Shown here: piece after piece, positions 9,821 through 19,903 of the stretch | Position numbering within the stretch: the first letter of the stretch is position 1 | Layout of the letters: every line of letters starts with the position of its first letter | Origin: Neochlamydia sp. S13 | Lineage (GTDB): Bacteria > Chlamydiota > Chlamydiia > Chlamydiales > Parachlamydiaceae | DNA length: 64,000 bases | Assembly (NCBI RefSeq): GCF_000648235.2 | Contig: NZ_AP017977.1 | Coordinates: forward strand, 496,001 to 560,000 | Reading direction: 5' to 3' | The notes under the pieces: generated by a model | Databases searched by the model: none | What the model saw: only the letters and a program-made list of their open reading frames with translations | Told to the model about the DNA's origin: nothing | Program-made: the position numbers and the translations under genes

Positions 9821-10423
9821 ACCTACATTCCGCAGGTCAAAATAATAGCGTGATATTATTTTTCTAATAATTCTTAAGGATTGGCTGAAGTCCTTTTTAA
9901 GAAAAAACTACCTTTGTTCCTCTTAAAGCAAAGAAAAAGAGGATATAAACAATGCAAGAGTATAGTAGCAAAGATCTGGACCACTTAGGAATTGTTTCTG
10001 CCATGGGTGACAAAATTAATTGAGTGAGCATGATAGATCAGCTAATTCCTCCTGTTCTCCGAGCTATTATAGCAACAGGAGAAGGTGCCAAATTAATGGT
10101 CATCAATGGATTAGGTTTTACTTTGCCTCCTTTAGCTCTAGAGCACAATTTTGTGCAAGTCAATTTATGGAGCGATTAGTAGGGAGGCCATGTAAGTCTG
10201 GAAATGTATCTGATGATCGTTTAGGTAGAGCTCTAGACCGCTGCTACAAATAGGGATGTGATGCTATTTTTTCAGCCATTGCCAGGCAAGCTTGAATTTC
10301 TTAAAATTAAAATCTCCCTCAATCACTTTGCTTTAAAATACAAAATAATCCTTAAAGCCAATCAGATGGTTTATCAAGAACTATAAACTTTACAGATAAA
10401 TGGCGTTGTTGCGGAAGGTGAGT
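9821..10423 (+). pseudogene. Decayed, internally deleted IS1634-like element
   Basis: An ATG at 9952 opens a frame that resembles the start of the intact transposase at 15062-16687: both have D-H-L-G-(I/L)-V near residue 9 and then V-I-N-G-L-G-F or I-L-N-G-L-G-F. The frame is broken by TGA at 10021 and TAG near 10177; the match resumes in another frame around 10219-10290 (L-G-R-A-L-D-R then a stop, then A-I-F-S-A-I-A). The middle and C-terminal transposase are absent. ACCTACATTCCGCAG at 9821-9835 and TTGCGGAAGGTGAGT at 10409-10423 form imperfect inverted termini (11 of 15), and the left one matches the right end of the intact element at 13 of 15. So this is a ~600-bp deletion derivative. Confidence 0.7.
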
Positions 10424-10479
10424 AAATAAAGAAGGGACTAGGAAAAAGAAAAGGCATCAATAAATCGCCTGCTTAGCAT

Positions 10480-10524
10480 AGGCAGAAAAAGTATTCAGGA
10501 GATACTTTCTCTGCCTTTCTTTTT
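10480..10524. terminator. Hairpin downstream of typA
   Basis: AGGCAGAAAAAGTAT (10480-10494) and ATACTTTCTCTGCCT (10502-10516) pair over 15 bases with one mismatch around a 7-base loop. A T-rich run (TTCTTTTT) follows on the plus strand, so as an intrinsic terminator it points rightward. It lies 14 bases past the typA stop and may also end that leftward transcript, although no U-run follows in that direction. Confidence 0.6.
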
Positions 10525-10530
10525 ATAAGT

Positions 10531-12333
10531 TTACTTACGTTTACGTTCTTGTTCGGTAAGAAAACGTTTACGCATACGAATAGCATCAGGGGTAACTTCG
10601 ATCAGTTCATCGTCTTGAATATAGTCGATTGCTTGCTCGAGAGTAAATCTACGGGCAGGCACTAGAATAACGTTCTCGTCACTGCCGGAGGCACGCATAT
10701 TCGTTAGCTGTTTGCCTTTAGAAACGTTGACCATCAAGTCATTATCGCGGCTATTTTCGCCGACGATCATCCCCTCATAAATATCATCACCTGGTGAGAC
10801 AAACATGGTGCCTCGATCTTGTAAGTTGAAAAGCGAGTATCCTGTGGCTTTTCCTGGAGCCATAGAGACTAATACTCCACGCAGACGACCAGGAATTACA
10901 CCTTTCCATGGGGAGAAGTTTTCAAAGATAGAGGTAAGAATCCCTAAGCCGCGTGTTTGGGTTAAAAATTCATTACGGTAGCCCATTAATCCCCGTGTAG
11001 GCATTAAGAATTCCATACGGGTGATTTTATGCTCATCGGTATCCAGATGCTGCATTTCCCCTTTACGGCGGGATAACTCTTCGATCACTGTACCAGCATA
11101 TTCCTCAGGTACTTCAATATGCACACGTTCCATCGGTTCATGCTTTTCACCCTCGATTTCTTTAATCACGACGGTAGGCTTAGAGATACTAAATTCAAAG
11201 CTTTCGCGGCGCATTGCTTCAATAAGTACGGCCAAATGCAATTCACCTCTTCCAGCGACAGAAACTTTTTCATCGGTGGCGTCAATACGTAAGGAAATAT
11301 TTGCTTTTTTCTCTTTTTCTAGCCGCTCACGGAGTTTGTTCATAGTTACATGCTTACCACTACGACCTACAAAGGGGCTGTTGTTGACTGTAAAGTCAAT
11401 AGAGACGGTAGGCTCATCCAGTTTGATAGGAGGAAGGTGAACAATTTTACTTGGATCGGTAAGGGTATCGCCGATCATGATCGAAGGGATTCCGGATAAA
11501 ATTACAATATCGCCTACAGAAGCTTCTTCGAGTTCAATTCTTTCTAGGCCACGAAAGCCTTCTATGCGGGAAATCGTTGATTTTGTCTGCTTGCCAGAAG
11601 CATCAATATGGATGACCTGTTGGCCTTTTTTAAGTGAGCCTTCTAAAATACGTCCTGAAGCTTGGCGGCCTAGGAAGTCATCATAATAGATGGTAGAAAC
11701 TTGCATAAGAAAGGGATTCTCAAGGTCCCCTTTAGGTTCAGGAACTGCATCGATAATCAATTCAAAAAGAGGACGCATATCCTCTCGAGGATCATTAACA
11801 TGTTGGGTAGCAAATCCTGATAACCCTGAGGCATAGCAATAGCGGAAATCTAATTGTTCGTCAGTGGCCCCTAGCTCATTAAAAAGATCAAAGGTAAGAT
11901 CTAAAACTTTGTCGGGATTGGCATGGGGACGATCGATCTTGTTAAGAACGACAATAGGTTTTAGACCCATTTTAAGAGATTTAGATAACACAAAACGCGT
12001 TTGGGGCATAGGGCCTTCTTGTGCATCGACTAGCAATAATACGGAGTTAACCATTCCAAGAATTCGTTCCACTTCCCCAGAAAAATCCGCGTGTCCAGGC
12101 GTATCGATAATATTGATTTTGAAATCCTCAAATTGAACGGCAGTGTGTTTAGCAAAGATTGTAATTCCCCGCTCTTTCTCTTGATCATAGGAATCCATGA
12201 TACGTTCGGGTATTTGTTGATTATCTCGGAAAATATTGGACTGCTTAAGTAAGGCATCCAATAGAGTGGTTTTTCCATGGTCAATGTGAGCGATAATGGC
12301 TATATTACGAATCTTATTCTTTGATGGCATCAT
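10531..12333 (-). CDS. typA: Ribosome-associated GTPase TypA/BipA
   Basis: The 600-residue protein is a full-length translational GTPase close to the usual ~607. G1 is AHIDHGKT (15-22), followed by the switch II block [12 protein letters not shown] and NKIDR (G4). The order GTPase, domain II, EF-G-like domains III/V and the BipA C-terminal domain is intact. It binds 70S ribosomes and is linked in other bacteria to stress and 50S assembly. Two ATG codons are adjacent at the start (12333 and 12330); either could be used. It is a single gene, divergent from mgtE with a 191-bp gap, and followed by a hairpin. Confidence 0.95.
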   Translation of the reverse strand: MMPSKNKIRNIAIIAHIDHGKTTLLDALLKQSNIFRDNQQIPERIMDSYDQEKERGITIFAKHTAVQFEDFKINIIDTPGHADFSGEVERILGMVNSVLLLVDAQEGPMPQTRFVLSKSLKMGLKPIVVLNKIDRPHANPDKVLDLTFDLFNELGATDEQLDFRYCYASGLSGFATQHVNDPREDMRPLFELIIDAVPEPKGDLENPFLMQVSTIYYDDFLGRQASGRILEGSLKKGQQVIHIDASGKQTKSTISRIEGFRGLERIELEEASVGDIVILSGIPSIMIGDTLTDPSKIVHLPPIKLDEPTVSIDFTVNNSPFVGRSGKHVTMNKLRERLEKEKKANISLRIDATDEKVSVAGRGELHLAVLIEAMRRESFEFSISKPTVVIKEIEGEKHEPMERVHIEVPEEYAGTVIEELSRRKGEMQHLDTDEHKITRMEFLMPTRGLMGYRNEFLTQTRGLGILTSIFENFSPWKGVIPGRLRGVLVSMAPGKATGYSLFNLQDRGTMFVSPGDDIYEGMIVGENSRDNDLMVNVSKGKQLTNMRASGSDENVILVPARRFTLEQAIDYIQDDELIEVTPDAIRMRKRFLTEQERKRK

Positions 12334-12524
12334 AAAGGTATACTTTTGTGAATTATTAATATGAAACTTATTAATGCTAACACGCTTTAAGTATACATTT
12401 CAATGCTTAAAGTATTTTTTGCAAAACTAGAGAGCGTTTTATGTTGTTTAAATTACTATCTAGCCTTTAAACTGAATAACCCTAAAGCTAATAACTTCTC
12501 TCGGAGATTCGATGTGGAGGCGTC

Positions 12525-13991
12525 TTGGAAGCTACAATTCATAATAAAAAAGAAGATAATGACGAAGAACATGGCTATACTTTTAGCTTATTAGATTCAA
12601 AAAGAAGCCATCTCGATGATGTATTAAATGAAAAGCTTGAAGATGCTTTTCATCAGCATACCTCTGATATTCTTTTGCATGATGTAGCTAAAATTGCTAG
12701 CCAGCATGATCCCATTGATATGGCCCACGCCGTAACCCGTTTGCCTCCTCAGGCGCGTGTAATTGTCTATGAAAATCTTCCGGATTTGAATGCCAAAATT
12801 ATCTTTATGATCAATACGAGCAGCTCTACCCGTTCTGCAATCTTTCGGCAGATTGATGATAGCGAAATTAAAAGTTTGATAGAAAAAATGCCTCCTGATG
12901 AAGCAGTCTGGATCTTAGACGATATGTCTGATCGAAGAATGAGAAGAGTCTTTGATCTTTTAGAACCCAAAAAAGCACAACGTATTAAAGAGCTTCAAAA
13001 GCATGACCGCCATAGTGCAGGTCGCTTAATGACAGACGAGTTTTTTGCTTTTCATATGAATACTACAATTGGGGAAGTGTCCGCTTATATTCGGGATAAT
13101 CCCGGGATAGAGTTAACACGTCGAATTTTTGTTTTGAATGATGAGGGCCAGCTGGTGGGTTATGTACCGGGTCGAAATCTTATTGTAAATCCTCATTATC
13201 TGCCTTTGCGCCAAATCATGCGTCCAATTTTGCAGAAAGTCACTGTAGATGTTTCTCGTGATGAAGTGGTAGATGTCGTGGAGCGTTATAAAATTCCTGC
13301 CTTGCCTGTTGTGGATGAAAATGAGCATTTAAGAGGAGTAATTACCTATGAAAGTGTAGTAGAGGCCATGGAAGATATTGCCGATGAAACGATTGCTAAT
13401 ATTGCTGGTACTGCCGAAGATTATAGGGAGTACGAACCTATTTTAAAAAGATTTTTAGGAAGAGCTCCTTGGCTGATGGTGACTCTATGTGCAGGCTTAG
13501 TTTCTACCGGGGTCATGTCTCATTTTTATGATCGTTCTTGGTTTGCTTTACTACCTTTTTTTGTGCCTCTCATTACGGGTATGTCGGGTAATGTAGGGAT
13601 TCAGTGTAGCACTATCCTCGTACGAGGATTGTCAACAGGGGATATTTCTCCCGGATATAAAAGTGAGGCTATTAGCCGTGAGCTTGCTATAGGCTTACTG
13701 ATTGGATTAGTATTTGGTTTAATTTGTGGAACTGTAGTCTATCTGCTTAATTACTTTGGAGTGCATCATCTTCAGGCTGATCCTTTATCCTTAGGGATTA
13801 CAGTTTCTTGCGGAGTGTTTGGGGCCTGCTTAGCGGCAACAATGCTAGGCTCTTTTTCGCCCTTCTTTTTTGTGCGGTTTGGTATCGATCCTGCGGTTGC
13901 TTCTGGACCTATCGTCACAGCTTTCAATGATGTATTATCCACTTTGATCTTTTTTCTCTTTGCTCGCTTAGTTTATGCTTTCATTACTTAA
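12525..13991 (+). CDS. mgtE: Magnesium transporter MgtE
   Basis: The 488-residue protein has the MgtE layout: an N-terminal helical domain (about 55-160), a CBS pair (about 165-285) and five membrane segments from residue 310. The pore signature P-L-I-T-G-M-S-G-N-V-G-I-Q lies at 348-360 with the following R-G-L. It is a Mg2+-gated channel of the inner membrane; the cytosolic domains sense Mg2+. The start is the TTG at 12525, decided by a GGAGG at 12516-12520 and by the lack of any in-frame ATG before the conserved domain (first internal Met near residue 66). Spacing of four bases is short but workable. It is transcribed away from typA. Confidence 0.93.
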   Translation: MEATIHNKKEDNDEEHGYTFSLLDSKRSHLDDVLNEKLEDAFHQHTSDILLHDVAKIASQHDPIDMAHAVTRLPPQARVIVYENLPDLNAKIIFMINTSSSTRSAIFRQIDDSEIKSLIEKMPPDEAVWILDDMSDRRMRRVFDLLEPKKAQRIKELQKHDRHSAGRLMTDEFFAFHMNTTIGEVSAYIRDNPGIELTRRIFVLNDEGQLVGYVPGRNLIVNPHYLPLRQIMRPILQKVTVDVSRDEVVDVVERYKIPALPVVDENEHLRGVITYESVVEAMEDIADETIANIAGTAEDYREYEPILKRFLGRAPWLMVTLCAGLVSTGVMSHFYDRSWFALLPFFVPLITGMSGNVGIQCSTILVRGLSTGDISPGYKSEAISRELAIGLLIGLVFGLICGTVVYLLNYFGVHHLQADPLSLGITVSCGVFGACLAATMLGSFSPFFFVRFGIDPAVASGPIVTAFNDVLSTLIFFLFARLVYAFIT

Positions 13992-14066
13992 AGGAAAAAG
14001 CAAACTTTGATAAGCGCTCACAGTTTTTAAATTTACAAGCTTAAGAGGCCTTAAGGAAGGAAAATT

Positions 14067-14768
14067 ATGCCTAAAATTGCAGGAAAAGATGTGAAAGAGT
14101 ATCTTACTTTGCTTAGCGTCAATTTAGTAGTAAAGGTAAAAAATCTTCGAGAATATGTAAAGGTTATCTATCGTTATTATCGCAAGCTTTCCTACGCGGT
14201 AGTGGATAGCTCACTTCTTCTTATGTATCTTTTTGATAATCCCTTTACAGTCAGCCGTCGCTATTTTTCTTGCCGTTCAGATAGCGAAGAATACATTTAT
14301 GGAGAAACACCTTTAACCACATTAGAAAAAATTTCTAAAGAAGCGCGTATTCATTCCCAGGATCTTGTCATTGAACTAGGGTGTGGGCGTGGCCGTACCT
14401 GCTTTTGGCTACAAAAGTTTACAGGCTGCCGTGTGGTAGGTTTGGATATGGTTCCAGATTTTATTCTTCGTGCTAAGCGTATTCAGCATAAATTAAAAAT
14501 TACCCATTTAGAATTTAAGCAAGAAAATTTTTTATTAGCAGATCTTACTAAAGCTTCTGTCATCTATTTGTATGGTACTTGTTTAGAAGCTCAAACCATC
14601 AAAAGGTTAATTGAACAGTTAAAACAGTTAGCAGCAGGTACACGCATCATCACGGTCAGCTATCCTCTAACTGACTATACCGAAGAGCCTACCTTCGAAA
14701 TTATGAAACGTTTTTCAGCACCTTTTACCTGGGGGAAGGCGGACGTTTATATTCAAATTAAGAAATAG
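14067..14768 (+). CDS. Class I SAM-dependent methyltransferase
   Basis: The 233-residue protein has a glycine-rich SAM-binding loop VIELGCGRGR (101-110) and the acidic residue of motif II in GLDMVP (125-130), the classical Rossmann methyltransferase pattern. Residues 1-60 form an N-terminal extension with a basic, amphipathic and partly hydrophobic stretch that may contact membrane. The substrate cannot be read from the sequence. AAGGAAGG lies about 8 bases before the ATG. It follows mgtE by 75 bp on the same strand and may share its transcript. Confidence 0.8.
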   Translation: MPKIAGKDVKEYLTLLSVNLVVKVKNLREYVKVIYRYYRKLSYAVVDSSLLLMYLFDNPFTVSRRYFSCRSDSEEYIYGETPLTTLEKISKEARIHSQDLVIELGCGRGRTCFWLQKFTGCRVVGLDMVPDFILRAKRIQHKLKITHLEFKQENFLLADLTKASVIYLYGTCLEAQTIKRLIEQLKQLAAGTRIITVSYPLTDYTEEPTFEIMKRFSAPFTWGKADVYIQIKK

Positions 14769-15060
14769 CTGGCAATAAGTCATGAAAGAATAGCAGAAAA
14801 ATTTCTCTTTGGCGTGCGTGAAAGTGATTTAAATTGCTAATTCATAAGAGAAGCTAACCAAAGTTGTGCCTCTATATATTTTTTATTGCCACGTAGGTAA
14901 TCATTTAAAGATCATGCGAAGGTGTCTTTTAAACCATAAGCTTTTATGTTAGGGGATCTAATATTCAATCTACACTCTTTCTCCCCCTTCGGCTTGATAA
15001 TTCTTAAGGTAGGCTTAATCAAGCAGAAAAGTGGAGAAAAAAACTTAAGAACCGTGATTT

Positions 15061-16782
15061 CTCACCACATTTCAGAATAATAGAATTTTTGGTAAGGAGG
15101 CCCTAAGCATCTAAGGATAATTCTATGGCGTTCTTTCAAATTGGTAATTTGCAATTTTTTATGGTCAATAAAGACCATATGCAGGCCTAGGAAACAGAAA
15201 AACACCCAGCGTGTGGTTGGCTTTTGCGTAGGTTTCTTAAGCTGATTTAAGAAGTTCTCACCATTTTCTCGCAATTTTTCTCGAATTTTATATTCAAGCG
15301 CAGAATAGACTAAAAGGCATAGAGTCATTACCATTAAAAGAGCTTCTATTCTTTCTGGCTTTTTTAGAAAGAAAGAAGAGACTAGGAAATCGGGACTTTT
15401 CAAGAATCTAAATCCTCTTTCTACACTTTGCTGTGCTTTATATGTTTTCAAAACTTCCTGAGCAGGAAAAGCGATTACATCCATATCATTAGTTGCTAAG
15501 ATGAAAAACCCTTTACTCCTCTCTAACTCTGCTTTGTTAAGCAAAGAGCAGGCTACTGTGCCTTCTAGGTGATAGCTAAGTATAGAAGGTGCTTGCCCAG
15601 CTTTTGGTCGACCAGATGTAGTATGCTTTTGAGTTGCTATAACTTGAGGTTCTATAATTTGTATATATTTAAGCTTTTTTGCAAACTTATCTAATTGGCG
15701 CTTAGCATCATTGGGGCATGAAAACTCTTGCTTTATAAACTTAAAGAAAGCTTTGGATTCTTTCTCACTGCCCTTAAGATAATGCTTGGCTAAAGTGCGG
15801 CATTCTCTTTGATAGGCCGCTTGGCTAAAGATAACTACCCATCTTTGTTCAACACCGGCATAGCAAGAGGTACTTTCAAAAGCTCGATAGCCTTCTGTTA
15901 TTTCTACCGTCTTGTCGTAAGGCACTTCAAATATGAGCTCTTTAGCCTCTTTGATTTGCATGGGTACACGCGTGACAAATAAGCTTTGTTCTTCTTTAAG
16001 AACTTGTAAGGTAGCTGGCGTATAAAGAGCACTGTCTCCTACTATATAACGATTCTCTACCGCTTGCCGAAAGCTTTTAAGATGTTCGCCAACAATTTGC
16101 GTAAAGGCGGCCTTATCACTGCTATTGCCATCAGCCGCTTGCATGTATAAAGGAATATTGCCTTCATTGGAGGTGATAAGCTGCAAGACGGCTTGATTTA
16201 AATCAGGCCTATGGTCTCTACTGTAGCCTTGCACTAGGCGAATGCATGCTTCTCCTTGTTCTAATAGGCTCTCATAGTTTCCATCTACGTGAAAGCTTGT
16301 GGCATCTAAATGTAAACTTTTTACTTGGATGCCAAGCACTTTGATTGTATGTAAAGCTATTTTAGTAAAAAGCTCGGTCACTCCCAACTCAAATAACTTA
16401 TCCAGCGCTCTCCCCAAAACATTATCATCAATCTGCTCGGGAATGACTGGCGTACCTAGCAAATGATCGATGGGTTTATCTTCAAAGTACTCAGAATACA
16501 TGTAAAGCGTCCGACTTACAAATCCCAATCCATTTAAGATCATGCATTTAACAGCTTGCCCATAGGTTAAATGCTTATTCTTCGCCTGGTTACCTACTGC
16601 TTGATCAATAAGGTCAACTAACCCTATCTCCTCACACATTCCAGCTACCAATCCTAAATGATCGACGTTTTGCGTATCTATCTGCATAACTTTTAGTCGT
16701 TTAGTTTAATCCCTTAAAGAAAACATCTTACTCGATTAGTCTTCAAAATTCCTAATTATTTTTTTTGCTGAGGAATGTAAGT
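15061..16782 (-). mobile_element. IS1634-like insertion sequence, ends approximate
   Basis: An intact transposase gene is bounded on the right by CTGAGGAATGTAAGT (16768-16782), whose complement matches the left end of the fossil element at 9821 (13 of 15). On the left, CTCACC then ACATTTCAG (15061-15075) overlaps the transposase stop and shares the terminal GGTGAG (complement) with the right end of the fossil. This gives an element of about 1.7 kb. The left end is a poor inverted match to the right end, and no target duplication is evident, so the ends are tentative. Confidence 0.5.
15062..16687 (-). CDS. IS1634-family DDE transposase (DUF4277 N-terminus)
   Basis: The 541-residue protein appears complete. 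Its N-terminal 110 residues show the DUF4277 pattern (D-H-L-G-L-V-A, I-L-N-G-L-G-F, L-G-R-A-L-D-K). Candidate catalytic residues are D128 in L-H-L-D-A-T, D218 in V-G-D-S-A-L-Y and E423 in V-E-R-G-F-R-F, which fit the DDE order of IS1634/IS4-type enzymes. It cuts and joins element ends. The gene is uninterrupted, unlike the fossil at 9821-10423, so it may be active. No accessory gene lies inside the element. Confidence 0.9.
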   Translation of the reverse strand: MQIDTQNVDHLGLVAGMCEEIGLVDLIDQAVGNQAKNKHLTYGQAVKCMILNGLGFVSRTLYMYSEYFEDKPIDHLLGTPVIPEQIDDNVLGRALDKLFELGVTELFTKIALHTIKVLGIQVKSLHLDATSFHVDGNYESLLEQGEACIRLVQGYSRDHRPDLNQAVLQLITSNEGNIPLYMQAADGNSSDKAAFTQIVGEHLKSFRQAVENRYIVGDSALYTPATLQVLKEEQSLFVTRVPMQIKEAKELIFEVPYDKTVEITEGYRAFESTSCYAGVEQRWVVIFSQAAYQRECRTLAKHYLKGSEKESKAFFKFIKQEFSCPNDAKRQLDKFAKKLKYIQIIEPQVIATQKHTTSGRPKAGQAPSILSYHLEGTVACSLLNKAELERSKGFFILATNDMDVIAFPAQEVLKTYKAQQSVERGFRFLKSPDFLVSSFFLKKPERIEALLMVMTLCLLVYSALEYKIREKLRENGENFLNQLKKPTQKPTTRWVFFCFLGLHMVFIDHKKLQITNLKERHRIILRCLGPPYQKFYYSEMW

Positions 16783-16809
16783 AAGAAGGTCGAGGGGCAA
16801 CAAAGCCTT

Positions 16810-17424
16810 TTATAAAGAGCTATTGGGATTCATGTTTTGCCAATGATAATGATCAATCTGGAAAGTTAGCATCAGTATAAGCAGACGATAATCGATAGCC
16901 TGTTCGCGGAACAAAGTAGGATCTAGGATCTCCACCGTCCAATCATCTTTTAAGCTAAAAAAATGCCTCCATAGGTAGGCAAACACTTGATGGGAAGCAG
17001 GGTCGATAACGGTATATTTAGTGCCGCAAAGATTTATCTTTGCTGAAGCAGCATGATAGCCATCTGCACGATATAGATCGAAAATGGGGAAAAAGTGAAC
17101 AATTTTTTCTTCTACTTTTCCTAATAATTGTTCGTCTCCATCATAAATGTCAAGGCTGGCTCCCCAATCAAAAAAACTCATATAAGCTTTTGCTTGTAAT
17201 TTATTATGGGCATCATAAAACAAATAATGGGAAGCTCCTTCCTTAATATGCTTACGATGCACAGTTCCCATGGGCTGATCTTTAGAAAGAATATCGAAAG
17301 TATGGGTAAGAGAAATCCAATGCTGTCTAATAAAAAATTTTGAAGGGATCTCTTCGGCTTGAATGGTTAGCTTGTTAAAAGCTACAAAGAAAAGTAGAAG
17401 GATGATTAGCTTTTTTTTTAGCAT
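16810..17424 (-). CDS. Secreted LURP-one/Tubby-like hypothetical protein
   Basis: The 204-residue product starts with a typical signal peptide: MLKKK, then a hydrophobic core to about residue 20, with Q-A-E as a possible cleavage region. The mature part has regularly spaced beta-strand patterns (H-T-F-D-I-L, G-T-V-H, L-D-I-Y-D-G-D, G-K-V-E-E-K) reminiscent of the LURP-one/scramblase-like fold, in which a 12-stranded barrel surrounds a helix. That fold call is inference from pattern only. TAGCCTCC before the ATG on the plus strand is a good ribosome site (GGAGG on the coding strand). It stands alone next to the IS element. Confidence 0.65.
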   Translation of the reverse strand: MLKKKLIILLLFFVAFNKLTIQAEEIPSKFFIRQHWISLTHTFDILSKDQPMGTVHRKHIKEGASHYLFYDAHNKLQAKAYMSFFDWGASLDIYDGDEQLLGKVEEKIVHFFPIFDLYRADGYHAASAKINLCGTKYTVIDPASHQVFAYLWRHFFSLKDDWTVEILDPTLFREQAIDYRLLILMLTFQIDHYHWQNMNPNSSL

Positions 17425-17701
17425 GTAGCCTCCTTAGATAGAATGGTAAATAGCAAGTGGGCTACCAACAATTTAAGTTTATTTCTTTTTAAAAGTCGAT
17501 GAATTTTAATTGCTGGAGTAGGCTTTAAAATTTAATGGGGGTAGAAAAATTAATTAGAAGCTGTCTATGCAGGCCGCTAAGCTTGCTGCCTGTATTAAAA
17601 TAATGGTTAGGGGATAGGCTTTTAGGTTGTTTTATAATTAAAAGTCACCTTATAATTAGTTTTTCGAGAAGCGTTTATAGGATCAAGTAGGGAGCGAGTA
17701 C

Positions 17702-17959
17702 ATGAAATTTATTTTATATTTTATTTTCTTTGGTTTATTGTTTTACGTCATCGCTTTATACTTTCCTGAAGCATTCCAAACGTTAGTTTCTTGGGCCGAT
17801 AAAGTCTTTGCTTTTCTTCAAAATTTATTTATAGCAGCTATAGACAAAGCAAATTTAATGATGTCTACCCCTCCTGCCATTCCTGAACAACCTGTTCATT
17901 TTGAGGCTCCTCAAGAGCTAGCATGCCTATGGAATTACCCTTCCTCATCTAGCTTATAG
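17702..17959 (+). CDS. Small single-span membrane protein
   Basis: The 85-residue product has one strong hydrophobic segment at about 4-24, then an amphipathic helix (25-55) and a Pro-rich tail. The order suggests an N-terminal anchor with a soluble tail. A GGGAGCG stretch about 6 bases before the ATG is a fair ribosome site. No family is recognised. It could be a real small inner-membrane protein; length and start context are the only support. Confidence 0.5.
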   Translation: MKFILYFIFFGLLFYVIALYFPEAFQTLVSWADKVFAFLQNLFIAAIDKANLMMSTPPAIPEQPVHFEAPQELACLWNYPSSSSL

Positions 17960-18814
17960 GCCTTTTGATTAATAATTCTATGGATTTATCCAGGCAATAT
18001 TGAAGATTGGTTATTAATGAGAGATAGCCTCTACGCAAGGGAATCTTAAAAAAGTATCCCTGACAATTACGTTCTTTGCCCTTGTTGGTTTCGTCATAAC
18101 TTTAGAGCCTCCTGCTTTCGAATATTTTAACAGAATGGCTATGTCTACAGGTAGCCGTAAAATCAGGGTTTTTTCTGAGTAGCTTCTTCTGAAAGCTTCT
18201 TCTTAAATAAAGAGGAAATTTTTCTCAAACAAGGGGAGATATTTCCTCTTATCAATAAATCGTAAATGCTTTCTAAGGAAGAAATCCTTAGGATAGATGG
18301 TAGTACCCGTGATAAGCGCTTCCCAACCCTATAAGGATAGCTTGTCATCTTTTCGTTTTGTATGTCCAAAAGAATTGACTCCTTTATTGTAAGCGACTTC
18401 CTCAGGAACTTTTATAGTTTTTCCATTCAAAAACCTAATGAATGGCTAGAGGGGGTATCTCTTGTGCTTAACCCTCCTTTTCTTCTCTGAATTATCTTAA
18501 ATAATTTGTTTCATACCAACCTTATAGATCCTTGATAAGACAGGTTAGTAAGACTAACTAAGGGGGAGGTAAGGTAGGCTCTTAAGCATATTATTGAAGG
18601 TATCCAAACAGGCTGAGGGCTAGCCCTTGGTTTTAACCTAGGATTTCTAGCAGCAAAAGGTTCTCTAAAGCTGTAGAGGCGCTAGTTAAAATAAAGAAGG
18701 CTTTATTTCCTAAAAGAAAAGGGCGCCTTAAAATGGGCTGCTCAGGTAACTAAAGTTACATCCCAGTATGCAGGAAATTGCTACTAGGATGTGCCTATCT
18801 CTCTATCTACAAAT
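17960..18814. other. Gene-poor stretch of 0.85 kb
   Basis: Short open pieces occur on the minus strand (for example 18163-18369, 68 codons) but have no recognisable motif. A neighbouring minus frame is also open for about 25 codons just upstream, which suggests a decayed gene rather than a working one. I see no RNA gene here. Confidence 0.4.
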
Positions 18815-19342
18815 TTATAACGCGTCTCGCTTTTGAAGATCGCCTCTAGAAGCATGGCAAGTAGGCCCGGGCTGAAAGCACCGAGCTAGTGTGAATTTTC
18901 CATACTGTGCCCTTTCAATACTTGCATATAGTTTTCTACCGTTATAAGGAGTAAATATTCCATATATAGCTGCTAATTCAAGGCCAACCAAAGCAACAGG
19001 GGGCGTTACAACTCTTAATAAATCTTGCCCAGCATCTTTCAACCTTCCTGTAAAGGAATAGGAGTTTTCTGTTGCTTTACCTGTCCAGAAGTGGGAAAAA
19101 GAAGCTAATTTCATAATTCGATAAGCTGTATTTACCAAAGAAGCAAGTGAATGAACGATAGGTGTACCCAGAATAAGTAGGAAACATTTAAATCTAACAC
19201 TGTTTTTAGGCTCATTCCAATATTTTCTACCTGTACTTGTATCAATTAAATATTTCGGACTCCCATCGCTCCATTTTGCGCTATCAAGGGCTGGTTTCCA
19301 TCCATTAATTAATTGAAAATTTGCTAAAGTTGTACTAGCCAT
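18815..19342 (-). CDS. Hypothetical membrane protein, chlamydial type
   Basis: The 175-residue protein has two hydrophobic segments at about 52-75 and 112-134, separated by a 35-residue Ser-rich loop, and a C-terminal tail with a basic Y-A-S-I-E-R motif and C-F-Q-P. The tail resembles what I recall from uncharacterised proteins of environmental chlamydiae, but I cannot name a family. The segments are too far apart for the bilobed domain of a classical Inc protein. An AGGA about 10 bases before the ATG fits a ribosome site. The upstream 130 bp is very AT-rich and probably holds its promoter. Confidence 0.6.
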   Translation of the reverse strand: MASTTLANFQLINGWKPALDSAKWSDGSPKYLIDTSTGRKYWNEPKNSVRFKCFLLILGTPIVHSLASLVNTAYRIMKLASFSHFWTGKATENSYSFTGRLKDAGQDLLRVVTPPVALVGLELAAIYGIFTPYNGRKLYASIERAQYGKFTLARCFQPGPTCHASRGDLQKRDAL

Positions 19343-19903
19343 TTATTGTTTTCCTGTTATTTAAGCGTTAAATTATTGTCTATTAAAAATAATATGATAA
19401 TTAACCTTTTTAATAAATAATTAATTTATATATGTTACATTCATTATTTTTAAATAAATAAAAAATAGTAGACTACCTTAGGTGTTATTGCGTAAGTGGT
19501 CATGGGGGGCAAAAATGCTTAAAATATTGATGCTCAGAAAACAATGTAAATTAGGAAATGTAGTAAATAGGAAAAACAGCTATTTACAAGCATTTTTTGT
19601 TTTGCAGATGCCCGCAGAATCGCGTCTAAAGCTGGGCATACCCCGTGACCGCTTACAAAAAAAAGCCTACAGATTATTTATCAAGGCCATGGCTTATAAA
19701 GCTTTACAAAGACGGCTTACGAATCGTTCCCTGGAGTTTTTCTCAGATTTAATCGATGGAATAATAACATGTGCTTATGATTCCTGGAAGCCCTCAGCTT
19801 AGTTTATTCGCCAAAAAAAATGATGGGTTGACTTGCAAGCTTAGAGTAGAACGTGAAGCGGTGTTAGGTTGTCTTCCTATCCAATCACTCCCTTTAATAA
19901 AGA
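19343..19903. other. AT-rich gap with doubtful small frames
   Basis: The left 140 bp is extremely AT-rich and likely promoter DNA for the leftward gene. A plus-strand frame at 19482-19802 (106 codons) lacks any recognisable motif and a good ribosome site; I do not count it as a gene. Nothing else is supported. Confidence 0.4.

Noticed and set aside
10020-10253. Plus-strand frame of 77 codons
   Set aside because: It lies inside the IS1634-like fossil, and only its last ~12 codons match the transposase; it is a frame-shifted piece, not a gene.
11021-11440. Plus-strand frame of 139 codons within typA
   Set aside because: It is antisense to a conserved region of typA and is Ser/Arg-rich, as expected from the complement of that gene.
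18163-18369. Minus-strand frame of 68 codons
   Set aside because: No motif, no ribosome site, and another frame is open just upstream; it looks like a decayed gene end.
19482-19802. Plus-strand frame of 106 codons
   Set aside because: The product has no recognisable pattern, the start context is poor, and it sits in AT-rich promoter-like DNA.
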